From a bacterium (lineage in GTDB: Bacteria > Planctomycetota > Planctomycetia > Planctomycetales > Planctomycetaceae), in assembly GCA_016124895.1 (NCBI GenBank), contig WGMU01000031.1, positions 1-64,000 of the forward strand: a DNA stretch of 64,000 bases, written 5' to 3'. The notes below the pieces were generated by a model. The model worked only from the letters and a program-made list of their open reading frames with translations. It was not told where the DNA came from and made no database searches. This document shows positions 37,278 through 46,350 of the stretch, piece after piece (position 1 is the stretch's first letter; every line of letters starts with the position of its first letter). The position numbers were made by a program, and so were the translations under genes.

Positions 37278-38603
37278 TTACTGCTCCTTTCCGAGTTCGG
37301 CAGCGATGTCCTTCAGAAAGGCGGTGTTCAGCTTCGACATCTCCGACAGAAACGCTCCGTCCGCCCGGCGTTCTTCCTCTCCGGCCATCAGGTTCTCAAA
37401 GATGTCCGCCAGCTCGAACATCCGGGCATGATCGGCCTGCGTCGCCTGACCCTTCTCCATCTTCCGCCGCAACTTCTGCAGTTCAGCTTCCAGTTCCTGA
37501 TACTCGGGCGAGTACCGCGACTTGACGCCGAACAGGTTGCTCTCCGTCAGCAGCGACGCGATATCCGCTCCCTGCAGTTGTTTCCGTTTCCGGTCGCTGA
37601 GCGTTTTCGGAACGACCGCTCCCTTCTTCTCCTGCAGCACGACGACGGGAAAGCCGTCGTCGATCGCTCCCTGAACGACCGCCGCCGAGTGAGTCGTCAC
37701 GATGAACTGCGTGTTCGGAAACAGAGTCGTCAACTGCTTCAGCACAACCCGCTGCCAGCGGACGTGCAGATGCAGGTCGACTTCGTCAATCACAACAATC
37801 GCCGAACCGGCCCACGGTTCGTCATCGATCGGGAACAGAAAGCGGTAACGCCACAGCAGGTCAATCACGATGACCAGAATGGCCTGATAACCGTCCGACA
37901 GTTCGTTGATCCCCAGCTCGACACCTTTCCGCACCAACCGCGGAGTGAAGCCGAACTTCCCCTCGATCATGCGCAGCTCTTCGAGCCCCTGGCCCAGTTC
38001 CTTGAGCGAGAGATTCAGCCGCTCCCACAAAGCCCCCATTCGCGGGTCATGGTCGATGGCCTCGTAAATCGCCCGCAGCTTCAGATTGAGCTGTCCGAGC
38101 AGCCGGGCATCCGGCTCGTTGAGCGTCAGACTGCGATAGCGGTACGCGTCGTCCGACATCTGGTCGAGCATCCGCAGCGCAGCCAGCGGCCCGGTCTCAC
38201 TCCGCTCCCGGTCGGTAGCCAGCTCATCGTCGAAGTCCTCGGGGAACTGCACACGGCGGTAGCGACCGTACGCAAACACGTAGGTATCCCGCGGCAACTC
38301 GCCTCGCTCACGCTCCGAGTCCCAGCGGCAACCGTGGCCGTGATGATCTTTCCCGTCCGGCTCGACGCGACTGCAGTGAACAGCAATTTCACCGCTTTCG
38401 GTCCCGCGTCGCAGCGGAAACGACTTGAGGCCCTCATCGTCACCCCAGGACATCGACGCGATCGCCTCGGCAATCGTCGTCTTGCCTGTCCCGTTCTCGC
38501 CAATGATCACGGTCAATCGAGGATCCAGGTCGATCTGAGCCTCCGCGAAGCAGCGGGTATTCGTCAGCTTCAGAATCGACAACGGAGCGAAATCGGAATT
38601 CAT
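37278..38603 (-). CDS. SMC/OLD-like AAA ATPase, PtuA-like (Septu-type system)
   Basis: The 441-residue ATPase has Walker A GENGTGKTT at 35-43, an ABC-type signature-like INELSDGYQAI around 225, Walker B IVVIDEVDLHLH near 265 and the switch His in VTTHSAAVV near 290. No TOPRIM nuclease domain is visible, which argues against OLD or GajA nucleases. A C-terminal region of about 90 residues is charged and helical. With the directly following HNH gene it forms a two-gene operon like Septu (ptuA-ptuB). Retron effector ATPases share this fold, but no reverse transcriptase is present. Confidence 0.85.
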   Translation of the reverse strand: MNSDFAPLSILKLTNTRCFAEAQIDLDPRLTVIIGENGTGKTTIAEAIASMSWGDDEGLKSFPLRRGTESGEIAVHCSRVEPDGKDHHGHGCRWDSERERGELPRDTYVFAYGRYRRVQFPEDFDDELATDRERSETGPLAALRMLDQMSDDAYRYRSLTLNEPDARLLGQLNLKLRAIYEAIDHDPRMGALWERLNLSLKELGQGLEELRMIEGKFGFTPRLVRKGVELGINELSDGYQAILVIVIDLLWRYRFLFPIDDEPWAGSAIVVIDEVDLHLHVRWQRVVLKQLTTLFPNTQFIVTTHSAAVVQGAIDDGFPVVVLQEKKGAVVPKTLSDRKRKQLQGADIASLLTESNLFGVKSRYSPEYQELEAELQKLRRKMEKGQATQADHARMFELADIFENLMAGEEERRADGAFLSEMSKLNTAFLKDIAAELGKEQ

Positions 38604-38723
38604 CAGTTGGCCCTTCCAAACAACGCGATCAGCCAGCAGGCACCACCCATGCGCACAGAACGATAGCGGCGTGCGCTGCAGGTGTCATGCGTACGCGGAA
38701 GCACTCCAGACGCGCCGAATCCG

Positions 38724-39329
38724 TCACAGCGGACGCTTGAACTTCGCCAGCGCGGCGCCGACCTGCTCGAAGCACTCGCACTCGGGAAGATGGTCGTTGA
38801 CGATCCCGACCGACTGCATGAAGGCGTAGGCGGTCGTGGGGCCGACGAAGCTCCAACCTCGTTTTTTCAGGGCCTTGCTCAGTGCTTTGGACTCGGCGGT
38901 TTGTGAGCGGCAGCCGTCGAAGTGTGAGTGACTGTCGGGTTCAAACTGCCAGACAAATGCGGCCAGCGAGCCTGTCTCTTCAACGAGTTCAACCGCGCGC
39001 TTCGCGTTGTTGATCGTCGACTCGATCTTGCCGCGATGACGCACGATGCCCGCGTCCTGCAGCAGACGCTCGACGCTGGCCGTGTTGAAGCGGGCGACCT
39101 TGCGGAAGTCAAAGTTCTTGAACGCGCGGCGGAAATTCTCGCGCTTGCGGAGAATCGTCAGCCAGCTCAGCCCGGACTGAAAGCCTTCGAGGCAGATCTT
39201 CTCAAACAGCCGCAGATCATCGTCGACCGGCCGGCCCCACTCGTCGTCGTGATAGGCGACGTAATCGGGATACTCGCCGCACCACCAGCAACGAGTGACG
39301 CCGTTCGCGTCGGTGATTGTCTCTGGCAT
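38724..39329 (-). CDS. tag: DNA-3-methyladenine glycosylase I
   Basis: Tag removes 3-methyladenine from alkylated DNA to start base-excision repair. The 201-residue product shows the family motifs RCWWCGEYPDYVAYHDDEWGRP (zinc-binding Cys, in two stretches), FEKICLEGFQSGLSWLTIL (substrate pocket), and the C-terminal zinc ligands HLPECECF. The start at 39329 follows an AAGGA site; the frame is open to 39398. The gene bounds the defence genes on the right-hand side. Confidence 0.96.
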   Translation of the reverse strand: MPETITDANGVTRCWWCGEYPDYVAYHDDEWGRPVDDDLRLFEKICLEGFQSGLSWLTILRKRENFRRAFKNFDFRKVARFNTASVERLLQDAGIVRHRGKIESTINNAKRAVELVEETGSLAAFVWQFEPDSHSHFDGCRSQTAESKALSKALKKRGWSFVGPTTAYAFMQSVGIVNDHLPECECFEQVGAALAKFKRPL

Positions 39330-39369
39330 AAAGCTGATCCTTGATCTGACGTCAGCGATCAGGCGGTCG

Positions 39370-39513
39370 CTGACGCAAAGGGCTAAGTCGCAAAGCAACC
39401 CAAAGAAGCAGGGAGTCAGCAGCTTGCCGACATTTCGCCGACTTTGATACGTGAATGAGTCAGACCTGAGATTCTTCCTTTGCGAAACTCTGCGTCTCCG
39501 CGACTTTGCGTCA
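39370..39513. repeat. 'cgcaaag' intergenic repeat, inverted pair (locus D)
   Basis: The copy at 39370-39408 (ctgacgcaaagggctaagtc onward) and the inverted copy at 39475-39513 (ctctgcgtctccgcgactttg, within it) occupy most of the gap between the TPR and tag genes. Confidence 0.75.
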
Positions 39514-39526
39514 ATGACTGCGCTGT

Positions 39527-42500
39527 CTACTTCAATGCGGCCAGACGGCGTTTCGCGTCGGCGACTTTGCTGTGCTGCGGGAACTTTTCGATCAACTGTG
39601 AGTAGCAGCTTCGAGCCTGTTCGACGTTTTTGAGCACCTCGAAGCAGCGGGCGGCTTCAAACCAGGCCATCGCGGACCATTCCTTGTGGCCGTACTGGAA
39701 CGCTGCCTTCAGGAAGTTGCGGGTCGCTTCGTCGTGCTTCTTCTGAGCGAACAGACATTCGCCGATCATGAAGCGTGCTTTGGCTGCGGTCTCGGTTTGA
39801 GTCTCTTCAGTGACCTGTTCGTAAACCGGAATCGCTTTGTCGTACTCGCCTTCGTTCTGCAATGCCCAGCCCAGGCCGCAGCGGGCTTCGGCTTTCAGAT
39901 CGAAGTCAGGGAACTCGGCGAGCACGCGTTCGTACTGCTTCTTCGCGGCGGCCCACTGTTCGAGATTCGCCGAACACTCGCCCGATCGATAAAGCGAGAG
40001 CGCGAGATAGTTCGGGCTGCGATCACTGACGACGTGTTCGTAAGCCGCGATGGCCGCCTTCCAGTCCTTCGCTCGGAAACGTGACTCGCCAATCAGGAAG
40101 GCAGCGTCACCCGCGAGTTCTCCTGACGGAAACGCTTTGAGCTGATTGTCAAAGGCGGTTGCCGCGTCGGCAAACTGGTCGGAATTGAGCAGGCTCCAGC
40201 CGAGCTTGTGCAGGGCGTTCTCGGCAATGGGAGATGTGCCGGCCTGAGCAGCGGCTTTGCGATATGCGGTGGCGGCTTCGGAATAACGCTCGGCGGCGTA
40301 CAGCGACTCTCCAACGCGGAACTGACTCTCGGCCGCCAGCGGACTCTGCGGAAAGTCAGCCGCGAGTTTGCGGAATGCGGCGACGGCCTCGTCGGTCTTG
40401 CCGAGTTCGACATACGCCCAGCCAAGTTCATACGCGACCTTGTCGGCCGCCGCATACTTCGGAGACTCGTTGAGAATCTGTGAGTAGACCGCAGCAGCCT
40501 GCTCGAATCGTTGCGAACCCGCAAGCGCGAGACCTTTGACATACAGCGCGTCGCTGCGGTCGTTACCTGTCGGATCACTGGCGAGAAACGCGTCGGCATC
40601 CTGCAGCGCTGCCGTGTGATCGCCGGCCTGATACTCGGCCATCGCCCGTACATAGAGTGCCTTCGGTCGAAGGTCCGACTGCGGGAACTTCTCGATCAGC
40701 TCGGTCATCGCGTCGATCGACTTTGCCGACTCGCCCCGATGAAACAGCGTCCAGCCCAGGCCGTACTGCGCGTGCGGCGCGAACGTTCCCGTCGGCCACT
40801 GCGTGATGACGACGGCGTATTCGGCGGTAGCTTTCTGCAGATCTCCCGCTGCGTACGCGGCCTCACCAAGCCGGAAGTGCGCTTCGTCGAGGCGGCTGCT
40901 GTTCGGAAAACGCTGAATGAGTTTCTGCAGTTGCTCGTTCGCGTCCTGAGGTCGACCGGTGCGGCGGTACGCGTCGGCGAGAATCAACAGTGTCTCGTCG
41001 TTCTGCTCCCGATTCGGGTCTTCAAGAAACGACTTCTGCAGTGCGGCGGCAGCGGGCTCGAAGCGCTCCTGCGACGCGTAACTGCGGCCGATCAGACCGA
41101 GTGCTTCGCTGCGGAGCGACTTGTCCGAGAGTTTGTCAAGCTGTCCTTCAAGCCAGGCGATCGCTTCCGAATACTCGCCCGCCAGATGCAGCGCCAGACC
41201 GCGACGGACTCGCGCCTGCGGTGCGTTCGCGTGCTGCGGACTTCGGGCGAGAAAGTCGCGATAGCTCTCTGCCGCCGCCTTGTGATTGCCGCTCAGCAAT
41301 TGACTCTCAGCCGCGATGAACAGAACGTCCGACTTCAACGCGTCGTTGGGAAATCTCTGCAGAAACTGCTCAGCGTAGCGTCCGGCCGCAGCAGGATCGC
41401 TGCCGTCGAGCGCCGTCAGCGCGGCCATGTACTGCGCTTGAGCCGCCTGCGCGTGCTGCGGGTATTTCATTGCAAAGGCGGCATACTGCTCAACGGTCTG
41501 CGGTCGCGAGTCTTTGATCTCATACAGCGTGTCGACTCGGGCCAGTTCGAGGTCCGGAACCTGATCGCTGTTGCGGAACCGTCGCAGCGCCTCATCGATC
41601 ACACGCAGAGCCTGCGTCGGCTGTCCTTCCTTGAGGTACGAGCGCGCCAGCCACTGATTGGCTTCGGCGGCTTCGGGCACGGCCAGTGTCGCGATCCGCT
41701 GCAGCCCGCTGCGGGCTTTCGCGTACTGCCCGGTCAGGAAATAACACTTCGCCCCCGCGAGCACAGCGGCGGCGAAGTGCTTTGTCTCGGGAAACGCTCG
41801 CGTGACGTCCCAGTAGAGCGCCGCAGCTTCGTTGAGCTTTCCAGCTTCGTAGACGCAACGGGCCTGCCGCATCATTGCGAGGTCGGCGAGTGCAAATCCC
41901 TGCTTGCTGCGAATACTCGCGAAGAGTGGCTCAGCTTCGGCGAACTTCCCGTCAGCAAACAGCAACTCAGCCTGCCGCATCCGGACTTCCGTGACCAGCG
42001 GGTGCTGCGGGAACTTCGTCGTCAGCCGATCGTACGCCGCGCTCGCCGCGTCCGACTGCTTGAGTTCTTCACGCGCGGTTCCGAGTGCGTACAGCGCGTC
42101 GGCAACCAGTTCGTTCTGGGGATGCTTCGCAATCAAATCGTCATAAGCCGCGGCAGCCTGAGCGAACTCGCCGCGCTGAAACCGGCACTCGCCCAGGTAA
42201 TACTGAGCCCGCGCTGCGTACTCGCTTTGCGGAAACCGGCTGAGCACCTGCGCGAACGACTTCTCCGCTGCGGCATAGTCCGCCGGTTTCTGCGACTTCT
42301 GAGCTGTTCCGTACTGCGCCGTTCCGAGGTTCAGCAGCGACTGGTCGAGTAGTTCAAACTTCGGGTACTTACTGACGACTGTCTCAAACGCGGCAGTTGC
42401 CGCGCTGAACTGCTTCTCCTGCAGCGAGCAGATGCCGAGATAATGCCACGCTCGCTCGACCCGCGGGTCTTCGGGAAACTTCTTCAGAAACGCCTGCCAC

Positions 42501-42667
42501 TCGTCGACAGCGGCGCCATACAGCTTCTGATTCTGAAACCCGACGGCCGCCGCGTACTGCCTCGTCGCCGCTTCGGTCTCCTCGGCGGCCTGGCAGAACG
42601 GCGGTTCCGCGGCCGCTGCGAGCAGCAGAATCAACAGGGAGATCAACGGCTTCGTTCGCGTACTCAT
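39527..42667 (-). CDS. Very large exported TPR protein (YbgF/BamD-like repeats)
   Basis: The 1046-residue protein has a signal peptide (1-27) and then an almost unbroken array of TPR-type units of about 34-38 residues, of the form seen in CpoB/YbgF and BamD (for example YLGECRFQRGEFAQAAAAYDD, LGWAYVELGKTDEAVAAFRK, KALYVRAMAEYQAGDHTAAL). I estimate more than twenty units. It would sit in the periplasm as a scaffold, possibly for cell-envelope complexes, but this is inference. GAGGA precedes the ATG at 42667. Confidence 0.9.
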   Translation of the reverse strand: MSTRTKPLISLLILLLAAAAEPPFCQAAEETEAATRQYAAAVGFQNQKLYGAAVDEWQAFLKKFPEDPRVERAWHYLGICSLQEKQFSAATAAFETVVSKYPKFELLDQSLLNLGTAQYGTAQKSQKPADYAAAEKSFAQVLSRFPQSEYAARAQYYLGECRFQRGEFAQAAAAYDDLIAKHPQNELVADALYALGTAREELKQSDAASAAYDRLTTKFPQHPLVTEVRMRQAELLFADGKFAEAEPLFASIRSKQGFALADLAMMRQARCVYEAGKLNEAAALYWDVTRAFPETKHFAAAVLAGAKCYFLTGQYAKARSGLQRIATLAVPEAAEANQWLARSYLKEGQPTQALRVIDEALRRFRNSDQVPDLELARVDTLYEIKDSRPQTVEQYAAFAMKYPQHAQAAQAQYMAALTALDGSDPAAAGRYAEQFLQRFPNDALKSDVLFIAAESQLLSGNHKAAAESYRDFLARSPQHANAPQARVRRGLALHLAGEYSEAIAWLEGQLDKLSDKSLRSEALGLIGRSYASQERFEPAAAALQKSFLEDPNREQNDETLLILADAYRRTGRPQDANEQLQKLIQRFPNSSRLDEAHFRLGEAAYAAGDLQKATAEYAVVITQWPTGTFAPHAQYGLGWTLFHRGESAKSIDAMTELIEKFPQSDLRPKALYVRAMAEYQAGDHTAALQDADAFLASDPTGNDRSDALYVKGLALAGSQRFEQAAAVYSQILNESPKYAAADKVAYELGWAYVELGKTDEAVAAFRKLAADFPQSPLAAESQFRVGESLYAAERYSEAATAYRKAAAQAGTSPIAENALHKLGWSLLNSDQFADAATAFDNQLKAFPSGELAGDAAFLIGESRFRAKDWKAAIAAYEHVVSDRSPNYLALSLYRSGECSANLEQWAAAKKQYERVLAEFPDFDLKAEARCGLGWALQNEGEYDKAIPVYEQVTEETQTETAAKARFMIGECLFAQKKHDEATRNFLKAAFQYGHKEWSAMAWFEAARCFEVLKNVEQARSCYSQLIEKFPQHSKVADAKRRLAALK

Positions 42668-42777
42668 CGCGAGGATTCCTCAAGGCGAAAGCAGTGCAGT
42701 CAACTCGGCGATGAGCCTAACTGCGACAGCGGGCTCTGTTAAATGAACTCAGAGTGAGCAAATCCGATCTTGAGAAC

Positions 42778-42823
42778 CGACGCAAAGTCGCGAAGACGCC
42801 GAGACACGCAAAGAATCACAAGG
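42778..42823. repeat. 'cgcaaag' intergenic repeat, single copy (locus E)
   Basis: It reads cgacgcaaagtcgcgaagac and continues gccgagacacgcaaagaatcacaagg. It is the only copy here without a visible inverted partner. It sits in the 276-base gap between the TPR gene and the membrane protein gene. Confidence 0.7.
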
Positions 42824-42943
42824 CCTACCCCCTGAGAGTTACAGATGGGCAGATTCAACGGCGGCGGTTGACTCGTCATCGACTCTGCAAATCGTCATGA
42901 CGCAGTGTCGAGGAATGCTCAGTCTGAGAAAAATACTCGCCGG

Positions 42944-44572
42944 TCAGTTGCCTGGACTCGTTACGACGGCACCGGCTTCGAAATGAAACCCGCTGACGCG
43001 CAGGACGGTCAGCGTGGCGACGGCCAGTTGCAACGTCAGCAGGATCAGCCAGCTTCGACGGCTGAGTCCGTGTGGCGACGTCTCGGCAGCCGACGCTGAA
43101 ACAGAAACGTCGAAACGGCTGGCGAGCTGCCACAGCAGGACGGGCAGCAGCGGAATCCACAACCGGGCTGCTTCGCCCGAGTTCTTACTGCTCAGCCAGA
43201 GCAGGCCCCAGACACCGACGGCACACAGCGTCTGCAGCCTCCTCTTCGGCTCATCGCGATTGACAATGGAACGGCGAACGGCCGAAACGCACAACACGGC
43301 GACAGGCAAGCCGCAGGCGAAAGCCAGTTCGACCGGATTGACCAGCAGCCACTTCCACCAGGTCCGTTCGAACTGTGAATAGAACGCCGCGTGATTCTGA
43401 TAATTCAGGACCCAGACCCGCCCGAGATTGATCTCTGCCACGACTGCGAACCCGAGTGTCAAAGCGACGAATGCCAGCGTGCCGCCGATCGCGGGACGCA
43501 ACAGGATCTGAGCGAGTGACGCAAGAGTGATCGATGGCGGGTCGATCGATGTCGAAGCGGTTCCACGCTCATTATCGATCAACGAGCCCGTTCGCGCGGA
43601 GACAGCGCCGCAGAGAACGGCGATCAGGCCGATCGGCAGAAAGGCGAGACTCAGCAGCAGACTGCCCCAGCCGATGATGCCCGCGATGGCTCCGGAAACA
43701 AGCGATCGCTTCTGAACGGCGAACAGCCAGGTCGCGAGCAGGCTCGCGGCCGGGAGTGTGAACAGGACATCTGATTTCGGCAGAAAGATGGCCAGCGCCG
43801 GCAGCAGCGGCCAGAACGCGATCGCCTGCCAGGCTGCCTCGCGGGACGCCGTCAGCCGAATCAGCGCAAACAGTGGAATCACAGTGGCCGCGCACGCCAG
43901 TTGCGTCAGCAGCGCCGCCAGCCAGATCGTCGCGCGATCAGACCTCGACAGCCCCAGGCCGCGGAAACGGATGTTGGATTCGACCGTCGCGAACGATTCC
44001 TGCACGGAGTCCGACATCGTTGCAGCGGCGAGGTCACACAGAGCCGGCGACGCTTCAGTCACTCGCAGCAGGCCTCGGTACAGTAGAAACAGCCCCGGCG
44101 GATGCGTCCCGACATGCAGAACATCCCCTTGAGCCATCAGGTCTTCGTAGCCGGACAGAAAACGGCCGGCGTCGTCGATCTCGTACCGCGCCTTGTGAAA
44201 GTAGCCCGACACGCCGGGGTAATAGAGGACGAACGGAACTTTGCCGTTGTCCCACGGCACGGGCGGAGTGCTCTGCACAGTCGACAGCCAGACAAAACCG
44301 ATCACCGTCAAACCACTCAGCCAGGCGGCCAGCTCGCGGCGCGAGCAGCCCCCGACGCGGCGCAGTCCAGCCCAGGCGATCAACAGCAGAAGCGTGCCGA
44401 CGATCGCTGTCTCAACCAGCGCGAACAGAACATCGGCAGCGAACAGATCGGTCGGGATGCGTGACCAGGTCCACTCGCCGGAGATCCCCAGCGGGATCTC
44501 CGTGAGCCAGAGGACTGCCAGCGAAGCCGTCGACAGAACGACGATCGTGCCCCACAGTCGCGCAGCGGCCAT
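42944..44572 (-). CDS. Polytopic membrane protein, GT-C-like
   Basis: The 542-residue protein has about eleven or twelve hydrophobic helices. A loop motif THPPGLFLLYRGLL after the third or fourth helix resembles the HPP motif of GT-C-fold glycosyltransferases that use lipid-linked sugars, and no other signature is clear. Its ATG at 44572 follows the S1 protein stop (TGA TTG ATG), three bases apart, so the pair is co-transcribed and probably coupled. Glycosyl transfer is a guess from topology. Confidence 0.75.
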   Translation of the reverse strand: MAAARLWGTIVVLSTASLAVLWLTEIPLGISGEWTWSRIPTDLFAADVLFALVETAIVGTLLLLIAWAGLRRVGGCSRRELAAWLSGLTVIGFVWLSTVQSTPPVPWDNGKVPFVLYYPGVSGYFHKARYEIDDAGRFLSGYEDLMAQGDVLHVGTHPPGLFLLYRGLLRVTEASPALCDLAAATMSDSVQESFATVESNIRFRGLGLSRSDRATIWLAALLTQLACAATVIPLFALIRLTASREAAWQAIAFWPLLPALAIFLPKSDVLFTLPAASLLATWLFAVQKRSLVSGAIAGIIGWGSLLLSLAFLPIGLIAVLCGAVSARTGSLIDNERGTASTSIDPPSITLASLAQILLRPAIGGTLAFVALTLGFAVVAEINLGRVWVLNYQNHAAFYSQFERTWWKWLLVNPVELAFACGLPVAVLCVSAVRRSIVNRDEPKRRLQTLCAVGVWGLLWLSSKNSGEAARLWIPLLPVLLWQLASRFDVSVSASAAETSPHGLSRRSWLILLTLQLAVATLTVLRVSGFHFEAGAVVTSPGN

Positions 44573-44575
44573 CAA

Positions 44576-46264
44576 TCAGGTGAAGTCGTTCGGGTTGCCG
44601 AACAGGCCGCCACCCGCTGCCGGACTGCCGATGCCGCCTTTCAGATCGTTGCGCGGACGACGCTGTGGCCGGTTGGCCGCTTCTTCTTCGGCGGCCCTCT
44701 CTGCGGCTTCTTCTTCCGCCTTGCGGGGATCTTCCGTCAACGCCTTCAGTGACAGGCTGATGCGCCGGCGGTTGGCATCGAATTCGAGCACCTTCGCCGA
44801 AATCTCCGATCCTTCCGTCACAACGTCGCTGGCCCGCCGGACTCGTTTCCAGTCGAGTTCGCTGATGTGAATCAGGCCTTCGATACCGGGTTCCAGTTCG
44901 ACGAACGCTCCGAAATCGGTCGTCCGTGTGACCTTGCCGGTGACGGTTGATTCCGGAATGTACCGCTCGGCGGCGACTTCCCACGGATTCTGCGTCAGGC
45001 CCTTCATTGTCAGGCCAATCCGCTTCTTTTCCTTTTCAAGTTTTGAAACCTTGACCTCGATCTGCTGGCCTTCGCTGAGTACCTCGTTGGGGTGCTTGAT
45101 GTGAGTCCAGGAGATCTGCCCGATGTGCAGGAAGCCGTCGGCACCACCAAGATCGACGAATACGCCGTAATCCTTGATCGTCTTGACCGTCCCGGTGAAC
45201 TCGGCTCCTTCTTCGATGTTTTCCCAGAAGTCTTTTGCCGCTTCACGCCGCTCTTCCAGCAGCAGTGCGCGGCGGCTGACGACCAGGTTTCTCTTCTTCG
45301 CGTTCGCTTCCGTGATTTTGACGGTCAGCTTCTGCCCGACGTACGAGTCCAGGTTGTCGACATACTTCAGATCGATCTGACCAGCGGGCAGAAAGCCGCG
45401 AATGCTGCCGACGGTGACTTCCAGACCGCCCTTGTTGGTCTTGTTGACCATGCAGTCGACGATCTGACCAGCCTCGATCGCGTCCCAGTTGCCGCCCTTC
45501 TGCTTGCCGCTCGGCAGATTGACCGTGATCAGTCCTTCATTCTCATCGACCTTGCGCACGACGACCTGAATCTGCTTGCCGACTTCGGGCGGTTCGGTGC
45601 CTTCAAACTGCCGCACCTGCAGGATGCCAGGTATGCGGACGCCCAGATCGACGAAGACATCGTCGCCATGCACCGACTGAATGATGCCCTGCAGCCGCGC
45701 ACCCTGGTGAGGCAGTTCCTGCTGCGACACATCCGCAGATGTGACGGCCGCCGCTTCGTTCTGCATCGCCGCTTCAATTTCCGATTCCAGATCACCGAGA
45801 TCGACGTCTTTGGGGATCTCGACTTCGCTGGGCGCTGCGGTGTCGGTCGCGATGGCTGCCAGTGCAGCGGCGGCGTAGGCAACATCCTGATCGGTGATTT
45901 CGTCGTCGGAGGGAGGAACGCTGCCGACGGCTTTCAGTTGCTTGTCGCCGGACGGGTTCAGCACAACTTTGCGCGGAGCCTCATCAGACGCGGACTCGAC
46001 GGATGCTTCCTCGGCAGGCGCTTCAGCGACCGTTTCAGCAGCAACGTCAGTCCCGGTCGGCGCGGCAGTATCGGCTGTGGCTGACGTCGGTTCGGGTTCG
46101 GCCGGAGCCTCTGCTGCCGGAGCTGTCTCCTCAGACGCGGCTTGCGCTGCTGCCGCTTCCGCCGCAGTTCCTGATTCCACCACAGTGCCTGTCGCGGTGT
46201 TCGATTCGTCAACCGCGGCTGTTTCCGTTTGAGCGTCCGTGTTCTGCATCTCTTGAGAACTCAT
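44576..46264 (-). CDS. rpsA: Ribosomal protein S1-type protein with four S1 domains
   Basis: The 562-residue protein binds single-stranded RNA and, in S1 proteins, helps load mRNA on the ribosome. After an acidic, Ala/Glu-rich extension of about 190 residues come four S1 OB-folds: near 200-265 (GIIQSVHGDDVFVDLG), 275-345 (GLEVTVGSIRGFLPAG), 360-430 (TIKDYGVFVDLGGADGFLHIG) and 445-520 (TTDFGAFVELEPGIEGLIHIS). A short basic, Gly-rich tail follows. The long acidic start is unusual against the six-domain E. coli protein. It could instead be a second S1-like protein. Confidence 0.88.
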   Translation of the reverse strand: MSSQEMQNTDAQTETAAVDESNTATGTVVESGTAAEAAAAQAASEETAPAAEAPAEPEPTSATADTAAPTGTDVAAETVAEAPAEEASVESASDEAPRKVVLNPSGDKQLKAVGSVPPSDDEITDQDVAYAAAALAAIATDTAAPSEVEIPKDVDLGDLESEIEAAMQNEAAAVTSADVSQQELPHQGARLQGIIQSVHGDDVFVDLGVRIPGILQVRQFEGTEPPEVGKQIQVVVRKVDENEGLITVNLPSGKQKGGNWDAIEAGQIVDCMVNKTNKGGLEVTVGSIRGFLPAGQIDLKYVDNLDSYVGQKLTVKITEANAKKRNLVVSRRALLLEERREAAKDFWENIEEGAEFTGTVKTIKDYGVFVDLGGADGFLHIGQISWTHIKHPNEVLSEGQQIEVKVSKLEKEKKRIGLTMKGLTQNPWEVAAERYIPESTVTGKVTRTTDFGAFVELEPGIEGLIHISELDWKRVRRASDVVTEGSEISAKVLEFDANRRRISLSLKALTEDPRKAEEEAAERAAEEEAANRPQRRPRNDLKGGIGSPAAGGGLFGNPNDFT

Positions 46265-46350
46265 AGTCTGATCCTGAAACCCGGCTGGTTCGGTGCGCGA
46301 AGGCCTCCGTCAATGGAGTGGGTTTCCCCCGGCACTGTGCGATGGATGAT

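Noticed and set aside
36500-38603. Gabija or OLD-nuclease system
   Set aside because: The ATPase has no visible TOPRIM domain and the partner is an HNH nuclease rather than a UvrD-like helicase.
36500-38603. Retron with ATPase and HNH effectors
   Set aside because: No reverse transcriptase gene or msr-msd-like RNA was seen near the pair.
40511-42352. 613-codon plus-strand open frame opposite the large TPR gene
   Set aside because: The opposite strand shows regular TPR repeats and a signal peptide; this frame is an antisense shadow.
39527-42667. Possible DNA repeat array or CRISPR
   Set aside because: The periodicity is about 100 bases with divergent sequence and comes from protein TPR units, with no identical direct repeats and spacers.
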